From a virus: a stretch of 27,675 bases of DNA. The notes below the pieces were generated by a model. The model saw nothing but the letters and a program-made list of their open reading frames with translations. It was not told where the DNA came from and made no database searches. The stretch is taken from the IMG/VR virus record IMGVR_UViG_3300025154_000332, positions 1-27,675 of that record; one strand, written 5' to 3'. Position numbers and translations under genes: made by a program. The first letter of the stretch is position 1. Every line of letters starts with the position of its first letter. Of this stretch, positions 14,420 to 21,426 are shown piece after piece.

Positions 14420-15649
14420 ATGAAAGAAATTAAATATTGTAGTATTTGTGGCATATCTAGAGAATTAGCAAGTAAATTTTATTTAAAATCACAACAAGGA
14501 ATTAATTTATGCAATAAACATTATTTACAATTAAGACTTCGAGGAAAGATTACAGATGCTTCTCCTCCAGACATCAAAGATAAACGAGAATATTGGACTA
14601 AGGAAGAAGAAAATAAATTAGTAGAATTAGTAGATAAAATAACTTCTTATGAAGAAATTGCTGTAATATTAAATAAAAGAACCAGTAGTGCTATAAATAG
14701 TAAAGTCGCTAGTATGGGGATTGAAACAAAATATCCAAATAGTTCCAATTTTAAAGCAATATATCAAAATTACGATTGGTGTTATCAAAAATATATTATT
14801 GAAGGGTTAAGTCAAGAAGAAATGGCAATTGAATCTGGATGTAATTTAAGAGTTCTGAAAAAATGGTTGGTAGAAAAACATAGGATAACTCAAGAATATA
14901 GACAAGAAAATAAAAAATTAAGTGAGAGACAAAAGGATTTAATTATTGGATCTATGTTAGGTGATGGTCATATAGATAGAAGAGAAGAACAACCAATGTT
15001 TATAGAGGCCCATGCAGAAAACCAAAAAGATTATATATATTTCAAATATAATATTCTTAAAGATTTATGTAATAATCCACCAGTTAGAAAAGAAGCATGT
15101 TATAGTGACTTTAATGGAAAATCATATTTGTGTCAACCATCATATAGATTTTGCACGAGACTACATGATTGCCTAAAAGAATTTAGAGGAACAACTTATA
15201 CATATTTATTAAGCCTAATGAATGAATTCTCTTTTTCAATATGGATGTTGGATGATGCTTACAGAGGTAATTCAAATTGGGAATTATGTATTGCAGAATA
15301 TACTTCGGATGATACTCAATTTGCAATTAATTTATTAAACAATAGATTCAATTTAAATTCTAAGTTACAAAAAGATATAAGATATTTAAGATTTGATGCT
15401 AGGTCATCGAGAGAAATAGATAAAATTATTCTTAGAAACATTTCTAATGATTTAGATATAATAAAATATAAAATTACAGATAATAAAAATTTACATAATG
15501 AAGAAAAGAGAATTTATATTGAACATAATAATGAGAAAATATTATTTGCTGACTTTTGTAGAAATCATAATTTAGATTATAAAAGCACTTATTATAAAGT
15601 ATTTAATGATTATCAAAATGCTAGAGATATTTTGGAGGGACTTATGTGA
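14420..15649 (+). CDS. LAGLIDADG-type homing endonuclease with zinc-finger and SANT-like domains
   Basis: ATG 14420 follows TTAGGAGG. The 409-aa product is modular: an N-terminal C-x2-C/C-x2-H element (YCSICG, LCNKHY); a Myb/SANT-like helix set (YWTKEEENKLVELV, EEIAVILNKRTSSAI; about 60-95); a helix-turn-helix-like segment (GLSQEEMAIESG); then the nuclease core with DLIIGSMLGDGHID (about 174-187) and SFSIWMLDDAYRG (about 273-285), the paired LAGLIDADG helices; and a C-terminal DNA-reading helix set. Homing endonucleases cut specific intronless or HEG-free sites to spread. It is inserted between the exonuclease and polymerase genes, and its TGA stop overlaps the polymerase GTG. Confidence 0.8.
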   Translation: MKEIKYCSICGISRELASKFYLKSQQGINLCNKHYLQLRLRGKITDASPPDIKDKREYWTKEEENKLVELVDKITSYEEIAVILNKRTSSAINSKVASMGIETKYPNSSNFKAIYQNYDWCYQKYIIEGLSQEEMAIESGCNLRVLKKWLVEKHRITQEYRQENKKLSERQKDLIIGSMLGDGHIDRREEQPMFIEAHAENQKDYIYFKYNILKDLCNNPPVRKEACYSDFNGKSYLCQPSYRFCTRLHDCLKEFRGTTYTYLLSLMNEFSFSIWMLDDAYRGNSNWELCIAEYTSDDTQFAINLLNNRFNLNSKLQKDIRYLRFDARSSREIDKIILRNISNDLDIIKYKITDNKNLHNEEKRIYIEHNNEKILFADFCRNHNLDYKSTYYKVFNDYQNARDILEGLM

Positions 15650-18600
15650 AAAATATAATTGAAGATATAATTAAAAATATTTCATTTAATTTCCCTTATA
15701 ATTCTCTTGATTATGCTGAAAACTTATATATGGAGAATTACCATAATCACAAAGATTTTTCAAATTCGTCCACACCAGACTCGCCAGAATCAATTAAAAA
15801 TTATGCTAAGAAAACAATCGAATATAATGGAAAATGTTTGTTTAGTGGAGATCATGGAAATCAGGGCAACCAGTTCGAAGTATATAAAACAGCACAAGAA
15901 TTCAACTTAAAATATAGACATTCAGCAGAAGTATATTGGGTAAAAGATAGACTGGAAAAAGATAGAAACAATTGTCATATGATGATCATTGCAGTCAATC
16001 ATGAAGGGCGAGAGGATTTAAATTACATCCTCTCTATTGCTAATGAAGATGGTTATTATTATAAACCCAGAATTGATTTAGAACTTTTATTAAGTGTTCC
16101 AAAAGAAAATTTCATTGTAACTTCTGCTTGCGTGGCTGGATGGAAATATGAAGATGCAGAAGAAATATGGTTGAAAATACACAATTATTTTGGAGATAAT
16201 TTCTTTTTAGAGGTTCAAAATCATAATACTGACAGTCAGAAGATTTTAAACCAAAAAATATTAAAAATTGCTGATAAATATGGTATCCAAATAATTTGTG
16301 GTTTAGATAGTCATTTTGTTGAAGAAAAAGATTCTATCAAGAGAGATCAAATACTAAAATATAAAGGAATTAATTATGAGGATGAAGATGGTTGGTATTT
16401 AGATTTTCCTAATGGTAAAGAAGTATTTAATAGGTTTAAGACACAGGGGGTATTAAATGATAAACAAATATTAACTTCTATGATGAATACTCTTATATTT
16501 GAAACTGAATGTGAAGAAATAGTATTTGATAAACATTTTAAGATACCTTGTGTATATCCAAATACTACATATGATGAACGTGTGAAAATATTTAAAAAAA
16601 TATTAAATGAAAGATATAAAAAGGAAACTCTAAAAACACCTGAAAAAATGAAAGGTGTTGTATATGAGGCAGGAGAAATTATTGACAGTGGTGTCGTAGA
16701 CTATTTTTTAACAAATGACAAAATTATATCAAAAGCAGTCAATGAAAAAGGTGGAATTCTTACAACCACATCAAGAGGAAGTTCTGCATCTTATGTAGTT
16801 AATAAACTTTTAGGATTCACAACAATTGATAGATTTAATTGTGAAATTCCTATTTATCCTGAAAGATTTCTTACAAAAGAAAGGGTATTAAGTGGGCAAA
16901 TGCCCGATATTGACTATAATCTTGCATCTCCAGAACCATTTATTGAAGCAACCAGAGAATTAATTGGGGAGCATAGTTGCTACCCTTTGATGGCAATTGA
17001 AAAACTCAAAGAAAAAGCAGCATGGCAACTATTCGCAGGAGTAAATGATATAAAACCAGAAGTGGCAAATGAAATATCAAAACATATCAACCAGTATAAT
17101 GACAAACTAAAATATGCAGATGAAGAAGATAAAGAATTAATTCACATTGAAGATTTTATTCCAGAAGAATATTTAGAAATTTATAAAGGAAGTTTGGAAT
17201 ATCAAGGAATTACTATAAATCTAAAATCTCATGCATGTGGATTTTTGTTATTGGAAGGAGATATTAGACGTAAAATAGGATTAATTAATGCAGTATCAGA
17301 AACAACAGGTAAACGTACTTTGTGTGCTTGTATTGAAGGAAATTATCTTGATGAATTTGGATATGTTAAAAATGATTATCTTGTTGTAGATAGTGTAGCT
17401 TTAACCCATAAATTTTTCCAGAGCATTGGTAAATCAGTTCCTAGTTTTGATGAATTAAGAGAAATGATTAGTGGAGATGAATTAACATGGGATATATATG
17501 CAAATGGTATTACTTGCTGTGTCAATCAAGTTGAAAAAGAATCTACAACTAAAAAGGTAAAACGCTATAAACCAACTACTTTAGCAGAATCTAGTGCTTT
17601 TATAGCTGGAATTCGTCCTGGCTTTAAATCTCTTCTTGGAACGTTCTTAGCAAGAGAAAAATATACAACAGGAGAGGAAACTATTGATAGAATATTAGAA
17701 GATAGTTATCATTTCATGTTATATCAAGAATCAATTATGAAGCTCTTAGCATACTTGGGATTACCTATGGGAGAAGCATATGGGGTATTGAAAGCAATAT
17801 CTAAGAAAAAATTGAAAGGAAAGAAATTAGATGATCTACAAATAAAATTAAAAGAAAATTGGATAAATATTATTGGTAATCTAGATAATTTTGAAAAAAT
17901 ATGGGATGTAATCGAGGCATCTAGTTTTTACGCCTTCAATGCTCCGCATGCCCTCTCGATGGGGGGTGACAGTGCTTATCAGGCATGGTTTAAAGCACAT
18001 CATACTGCTAAGTTCTATGAGGTAGCAATTAACCATTATCAAGATAAAGAAAATAAAAAGAAAATTGATGCTCTTGTAAAAGAAGCATTAACATTCTATG
18101 GATACAAATTGGGAAACTATGAGTTTGGCAAGGACAATCGGAGAGTAAATGTAGATGATATTCATAAAATTATATATCCTAATTTATCAAGTATTAAAGG
18201 ATTCGGAGAAATAGTATCACAATCATTATTTGAATTAGGAGAAAATGAATATAAAGATTTTCTTGGATTTCTAGATGCTTTGAAAGGATCAAAAATCAAT
18301 AAGACTGTATTAGATAAACTAATTAAATTAAATTATTTTGGGCAATTTGGAGAGGTAAAGTATTTATTAGAAATTGTCAAATGGTATGAATTACTGGAAG
18401 GGGTAAAGGAAATATCAATAAAGAAATTACCAGAACTAAATTTAGATTTTAATTATGTTTTAGAATATGGATATATTAACCCTAAGAATAAAGATGCTAA
18501 AAAAATTACTAAGCTTAGAAATATTGATTTATTGTTGGATATCATTAATAATATAAATATTAAACCTATGACAATAAAAGAAATTATAGATAATCAAAAA

Positions 18601-18954
18601 GAAATTCTTGGTATTATTACACATTCAGATAAAAAATATTCAGAAGATGTATATTATGTATCTGATTTGGAAGTTATGAAATCAATTGTCAAGACTAACG
18701 TATATAGAATTAAAAATGGAGAAATTATTGAAACCAAGATGTGGTCAAGTCAATATCATAAAAATATGTTTAATCAAGGTGATTTCTTATTTGTTAAGAG
18801 CTTTGATGTTAAACCTCAAAAAGAACCAACTGGTGAAGTGAATAAAGAAACTGGAAAGAAAATCTATAAAGAGGTTGAAGGAACAAAGGAATTTTGGATA
18901 CCTAAGTATAATAATATTACTTATAAATTTACAGATGAGGTGGTTAATTGTTAA
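15646..18954 (+). CDS. DNA polymerase III alpha subunit (phage DnaE/PolC-type)
   Basis: GTG 15646 overlaps the upstream stop and follows TTGGAGGG. The 1102-aa product has an N-terminal PHP domain with apparently intact metal ligands (NYHNH at 31-35, SGDHGN at 68-72, LDSHF near 220), a polymerase core with TTTSRGSSASYVV (374-385) and MPDIDYN (419-425, catalytic Asp 421 and 423), a helix-hairpin-helix (SSIKGFGEIVSQSL) and an OB-like C-terminal region. It copies the phage genome. Residue 425 is Asn where many homologs have a third Asp. An intact PHP suggests retained metal-dependent proofreading. SPbeta YorL is the likely counterpart (from memory). Confidence 0.9.
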   Translation: MKNIIEDIIKNISFNFPYNSLDYAENLYMENYHNHKDFSNSSTPDSPESIKNYAKKTIEYNGKCLFSGDHGNQGNQFEVYKTAQEFNLKYRHSAEVYWVKDRLEKDRNNCHMMIIAVNHEGREDLNYILSIANEDGYYYKPRIDLELLLSVPKENFIVTSACVAGWKYEDAEEIWLKIHNYFGDNFFLEVQNHNTDSQKILNQKILKIADKYGIQIICGLDSHFVEEKDSIKRDQILKYKGINYEDEDGWYLDFPNGKEVFNRFKTQGVLNDKQILTSMMNTLIFETECEEIVFDKHFKIPCVYPNTTYDERVKIFKKILNERYKKETLKTPEKMKGVVYEAGEIIDSGVVDYFLTNDKIISKAVNEKGGILTTTSRGSSASYVVNKLLGFTTIDRFNCEIPIYPERFLTKERVLSGQMPDIDYNLASPEPFIEATRELIGEHSCYPLMAIEKLKEKAAWQLFAGVNDIKPEVANEISKHINQYNDKLKYADEEDKELIHIEDFIPEEYLEIYKGSLEYQGITINLKSHACGFLLLEGDIRRKIGLINAVSETTGKRTLCACIEGNYLDEFGYVKNDYLVVDSVALTHKFFQSIGKSVPSFDELREMISGDELTWDIYANGITCCVNQVEKESTTKKVKRYKPTTLAESSAFIAGIRPGFKSLLGTFLAREKYTTGEETIDRILEDSYHFMLYQESIMKLLAYLGLPMGEAYGVLKAISKKKLKGKKLDDLQIKLKENWINIIGNLDNFEKIWDVIEASSFYAFNAPHALSMGGDSAYQAWFKAHHTAKFYEVAINHYQDKENKKKIDALVKEALTFYGYKLGNYEFGKDNRRVNVDDIHKIIYPNLSSIKGFGEIVSQSLFELGENEYKDFLGFLDALKGSKINKTVLDKLIKLNYFGQFGEVKYLLEIVKWYELLEGVKEISIKKLPELNLDFNYVLEYGYINPKNKDAKKITKLRNIDLLLDIINNINIKPMTIKEIIDNQKEILGIITHSDKKYSEDVYYVSDLEVMKSIVKTNVYRIKNGEIIETKMWSSQYHKNMFNQGDFLFVKSFDVKPQKEPTGEVNKETGKKIYKEVEGTKEFWIPKYNNITYKFTDEVVNC

Positions 18955-19478
18955 GTTACTATAAATATACAGATAAACAAAAAGAAGAACTTTTAAAATC
19001 AATTGTAATATTGGTTGATAGCCGTGAACAGTCATGGAGTCATATTTCCAAGTATTTTGATGAAAAGAAAATACCTTATAAAGTAAAGAAATTAAATTAT
19101 GCTGATTTCTCATACTATATACCAAAGAATGATGAACTTAATATACCACGCGATATGTATATGGATCAAATTGTTGCCATCGAGAGAAAAGGTTCTTTAG
19201 AAGAGTTATCCGGTAATTTCTCAAATGATAGAGATAGATTCGAAAAAGAACTAAGTCTTTACAAAGGTAAAATGCACTTACTAATTGAAAACTCTTCATA
19301 CGATGACATCTATAGTAATAATTATAAAACCCAATATAATAAAAAGTCATATATGGGAAGCTTACATAGTTTTGCACTGAGATATGATTTGTCAATTATG
19401 TTTATGCCTAAGAATGAGTGTAGTGGGGTTTATATATTTTGTGTTTGTTATTATCATCTTAAAAATCTATTGCATTAA
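18948..19478 (+). CDS. ERCC4-domain nuclease, 176 aa
   Basis: TTG 18948 overlaps the polymerase stop and follows GATGAGGTGG. The single-domain product matches the XPF/ERCC4 fold: ILVDSREQS (22-29), NYADFSYYI (50-58), IVAIERKGSLEELSGN (75-90), then DRDRFEKELSL and a conserved-looking HLLIENSSYDDI. The D-R, D and ERK residues form the metal-dependent active site. It probably cuts branched DNA or processes recombination intermediates. Co-transcription with the polymerase supports a replication role. It ends the replication block; promoter P4 follows. Confidence 0.85.
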   Translation: MLSYYKYTDKQKEELLKSIVILVDSREQSWSHISKYFDEKKIPYKVKKLNYADFSYYIPKNDELNIPRDMYMDQIVAIERKGSLEELSGNFSNDRDRFEKELSLYKGKMHLLIENSSYDDIYSNNYKTQYNKKSYMGSLHSFALRYDLSIMFMPKNECSGVYIFCVCYYHLKNLLH

Positions 19479-19497
19479 ACCAATAAATAAAATTTCC

Positions 19498-19526
19498 TTG
19501 ACATCAAATTCCCCACATGCTATAAT
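19498..19526 (+). promoter_or_regulatory. Consensus sigma-A promoter P4
   Basis: TTGACA 19498-19503 and TATAAT 19521-19526, 17-bp spacer, preceded by CAATAAATAAAAT. Expected start near 19533, only a few bases before the AGAGAGGAGGTG ribosome site of the 48-aa gene at 19556. Confidence 0.9.
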
Positions 19527-19555
19527 ATAAACATAGAGAGGAGGTGAAAACAAAA

Positions 19556-19702
19556 ATGAATCCCACAAAACTCATCAATCGAATCGACGGTCAATGGACT
19601 ACCTGCTCTTCTCAAGAATACAACTCCCAAGACAAATCAAACTTCATGTTCAGCAAAAGTGATCTAACCAATACAACTACATATTACAAAAAGATTGGTT
19701 AA
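19556..19702 (+). CDS. Microprotein of a tandem DGxW...YYKK family, 48 aa
   Basis: ATG 19556 lies 9 bases after AGGAGGTG, behind promoter P4. The 48-aa product carries IDGQWTTCSSQEY (10-22) and DKSNF...YYKKIG (26-48), a pattern shared with the next gene at 19817: DGxW-x2-CS-x2-EY, then DK-x-N-aromatic and YYKK with identical spacing. Its codons are unlike its neighbours: 17 of 48 end in C, against 4 of 67 in the paralog. That suggests transfer from elsewhere or selection for RNA structure. A 17-bp hairpin follows. Function unknown; it is a compact soluble protein without signal or membrane segment. Confidence 0.7.
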   Translation: MNPTKLINRIDGQWTTCSSQEYNSQDKSNFMFSKSDLTNTTTYYKKIG

Positions 19703-19750
19703 ATAATCATAATCCCTAAACACAAATCATAAAATAATTATCATAATATT

Positions 19751-19807
19751 TTTAGCAAGGATTTGATCACTTAGATTATTAAAATCACTAATCAAATTCT
19801 TGCTAAA
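19751..19807 (+). other. 17-bp hairpin between paralogous microprotein genes
   Basis: TTTAGCAAGGATTTGAT (19751-19767) pairs over its whole length, with one G-U, with ATCAAATTCTTGCTAAA (19791-19807); loop 23 bases. It starts 48 bases after the stop of the 48-aa gene and ends just before the AAAGAGGTGAT ribosome site of the next. No U-tract follows, so processing, stability or translational control is likelier than simple termination. Confidence 0.65.
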
Positions 19808-19816
19808 TCAAAAGAG

Positions 19817-20020
19817 GTGATACATATTAAAATTTTACACGGCAGAGATGGTGATTGGATTCAGTGTAGTTTTGAAGAGTATGAGAAAAACTATACGGAT
19901 AAAGTTAATTATGCATTTATTGTGGATCAAGATGCAAATAAAGGGAATTATTATAAAAAGGTAACAATTGAAGTATTTGATAATGAATCAAAGATTAAAA
20001 ACGAAAGGATGGAAGATTGA
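19817..20020 (+). CDS. Longer paralog of the 48-aa microprotein
   Basis: Residues ILHGRDGDWIQCSFEEY and DKVNYAF...GNYYKK align with the upstream 48-aa product at the same spacing, so the two are tandem paralogs; this copy has a 19-residue acidic/basic tail (VTIEVFDNESKIKNERMED). GTG 19817 lies inside the ribosome site AGAGGTGAT, an awkward position; ATT 19826 is 8 bases after GAGG and would be ideal. With GTG, both paralogs have 14 residues up to the DGxW Trp, which favours GTG. The TGA stop is 3 bases before the next start and in the same frame. Confidence 0.65.
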   Translation: MIHIKILHGRDGDWIQCSFEEYEKNYTDKVNYAFIVDQDANKGNYYKKVTIEVFDNESKIKNERMED

Positions 20021-20023
20021 GTT

Positions 20024-20212
20024 TTGGCTAACATATCAATGTGTCAATTTACTGATTGTGAAAAATCTTCTAGTTGTTTGAGAATATTAGCACCACCTGA
20101 TGTAGAGCAAGTTTACATGAAATTCAAGAATATTTGTGGTGAATTTAATCAATATCAATGGTATTGGCAAGCACCTGATAATTTTCTTATTAAGAAAGAA
20201 GGTGATACATAA
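20024..20212 (+). CDS. Small Cys-containing phage protein, 62 aa
   Basis: TTG 20024 follows GAAAGGATGG. The product has MCQFTDCEKSSSCLRILAPP (residues 6-25) with a C-x4-C-x5-C spacing, then a later Cys at about residue 39 and an aromatic segment (FNQYQWYWQAP). Proteins opening this way recur in phages; the Cys pattern suggests metal binding. Function unknown. Its TAA (20210-20212) overlaps the following ORF by one base. Confidence 0.65.
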   Translation: MANISMCQFTDCEKSSSCLRILAPPDVEQVYMKFKNICGEFNQYQWYWQAPDNFLIKKEGDT

Positions 20213-20463
20213 TCTATATAAATAATATTTCTTTACATGGTATTGACTTTCACAAATATGTAGTTATAAAACAAGATGACTTATATAAACATGCATCAGA
20301 GCAAGATAGTATTGATTTAGCTAGAATTATTAAAAATATTAGAGTAAGTAGAGTTAAATTTAATAAAAAACCTAGTAATCAGTATTTAGTTATAAATATT
20401 GATGAAAGTTATGCAGGAGAGGTTATTGATATTTTGAAGAAGAATAGGCACTGGGATATGTAA
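20212..20463 (+). CDS. 83-codon ORF apparently starting at ATC
   Basis: The frame is open from 20206 to TAA 20461-20463 with no ATG or GTG upstream of the penultimate codons and no TTG until codon 75. GAAGGTGAT (20198-20206) precedes ATC 20212, placed exactly where a TAATG stop-start junction would be (TAATC, 20210-20214). The product is a plausible mixed alpha/beta protein (GIDFHKYVVIKQDDLY, DLARIIKNIRVSRVKF, YLVINIDESYAGEVIDILKK). I read it as a real gene with a near-cognate start, or one whose ATG mutated. ATA 20209 is an alternative start. Function unknown. Confidence 0.55.
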   Translation: MYINNISLHGIDFHKYVVIKQDDLYKHASEQDSIDLARIIKNIRVSRVKFNKKPSNQYLVINIDESYAGEVIDILKKNRHWDM

Positions 20464-20483
20464 TGAAGGGAGGTGATAGAAAT

Positions 20484-20696
20484 ATGATGACAATGGATTA
20501 TGGAAATATGGATATCTTAGATATTGTTAGAGAATTGAAAAGATTATTACATAAATTCTCTGAATTAAATAAAGTAGAAATGGAAGAAGTAAGGGTACTT
20601 TCTAATAATTTAAGTGCTGAGATTTCAGGTTGGCAATATGATACTAAAATTATGGAGAAATATGATAAAGAATATGAACGTATTCAAAGGCAATAG
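20484..20696 (+). CDS. Coiled-coil microprotein, 70 aa
   Basis: ATG 20484 follows GGGAGGTGAT (20468-20477); an upstream in-frame ATG at 20463 would add seven residues but lacks a ribosome site. The 70-aa product is mostly helical with heptad-like spacing (ILDIVRELKRLLHKFSELNK, then VEMEEVRVLSNNLSAEI) and a charged tail (EKYDKEYERIQRQ). This is consistent with dimerisation. Function unknown. Confidence 0.6.
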   Translation: MMTMDYGNMDILDIVRELKRLLHKFSELNKVEMEEVRVLSNNLSAEISGWQYDTKIMEKYDKEYERIQRQ

Positions 20697-20736
20697 AATA
20701 AAATAAAATATAAAACAAAAGGGAGGTTGATAATAA

Positions 20737-21105
20737 ATGTTGAAATGGGAAAAGGAATTTTGTGCTAAAATATGTCACGAGGTTAATAAAGCATTCTGTG
20801 AGAGTATTGGAGATTTTACACAATTAAGTTGGGATGATGCTCCTAAATGGCAAAAACAATCTGCACTTGCAGGAGTTGATTTACACTTATATAATAATAC
20901 AAAACCATCAGATAGTCATGCAAGTTGGATGAAAGAAAAAGTAGATGCAGGTTGGGTTTATGGAGAGATAAAAGATGCAGAGAAGAAAACTCATCCTTGT
21001 ATAGTTCCTTATGAGCAATTGCCAATCGAACAACAAAGTAAAGATTATATTTTTAAAGGAATTGTTGATGCTTATAAAAAGTATAGAAATGATGGATTTA
21101 AGTAA
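20737..21105 (+). CDS. RyR-domain protein, 122 aa
   Basis: ATG 20737 follows AGGGAGGTTGAT. The product is essentially one RyR (ryanodine receptor-type) domain: WDDAPKWQKQSALAGVDLHL (about 31-50), SHASWMKEKVDAGWVYGEIK (59-78) and THPCIVPYEQLP (85-96), ending QSKDYIFKGIVDAY. RyR domains occur in many phages and bacteria; their ligand is not established here. It sits between a coiled-coil microprotein and the dNTP genes. RyR proteins have been reported near nucleotide-metabolism and signalling loci, but no role is shown here. Confidence 0.8.
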   Translation: MLKWEKEFCAKICHEVNKAFCESIGDFTQLSWDDAPKWQKQSALAGVDLHLYNNTKPSDSHASWMKEKVDAGWVYGEIKDAEKKTHPCIVPYEQLPIEQQSKDYIFKGIVDAYKKYRNDGFK

Positions 21106-21220
21106 AATTCCTAAAATCAAAAATCACGCTATAGGCCAGTTATAGGGTTTGGTAATTCCATTAAAATAATCTTTTAAAGGATTTATTAAATAATTAAAAT
21201 AAAATTATCGGAGGAATTAG

Positions 21221-21418
21221 ATGGTTATTTTATACTCAAATGATTGCCCTAAATGCAAAATATTAAAACTTAAACTAGATAGTAAAAATATTCAATATAC
21301 ACTATGTTCTGATATAGATATCATGGTTTCTAAGGGTTTCCAATCAATGCCAATGTTAGAAGTAGAAGAAGAAACAATGAATTATTTAGATGCAATAAAT
21401 TGGGTAAAGGGGCAATAA
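21221..21418 (+). CDS. nrdH: NrdH-like glutaredoxin/thioredoxin, 65 aa
   Basis: ATG 21221 follows ATCGGAGGAATT. The 65-aa product begins MVILYSNDCPKCKILKLKLD with redox motif C-P-K-C at 9-12, followed by a thioredoxin-fold pattern (QYTLCSDIDIMVSKGFQSMP with the cis-proline before MLEVEEE). It likely supplies electrons to, or keeps reduced, the ribonucleotide reductase encoded next. Its stop lies eight bases before the ATG chosen for the homing endonuclease-NrdD ORF. Slightly shorter than typical NrdH (about 75 aa). Confidence 0.8.
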   Translation: MVILYSNDCPKCKILKLKLDSKNIQYTLCSDIDIMVSKGFQSMPMLEVEEETMNYLDAINWVKGQ

Positions 21419-21426
21419 ACTATTTT

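Noticed and set aside
20243-20270. TTGACT with TATAAA inside the ATC-start ORF
   Set aside because: Spacing is 16 and the -10 is imperfect; it lies within coding sequence and AT-rich DNA yields many such matches.
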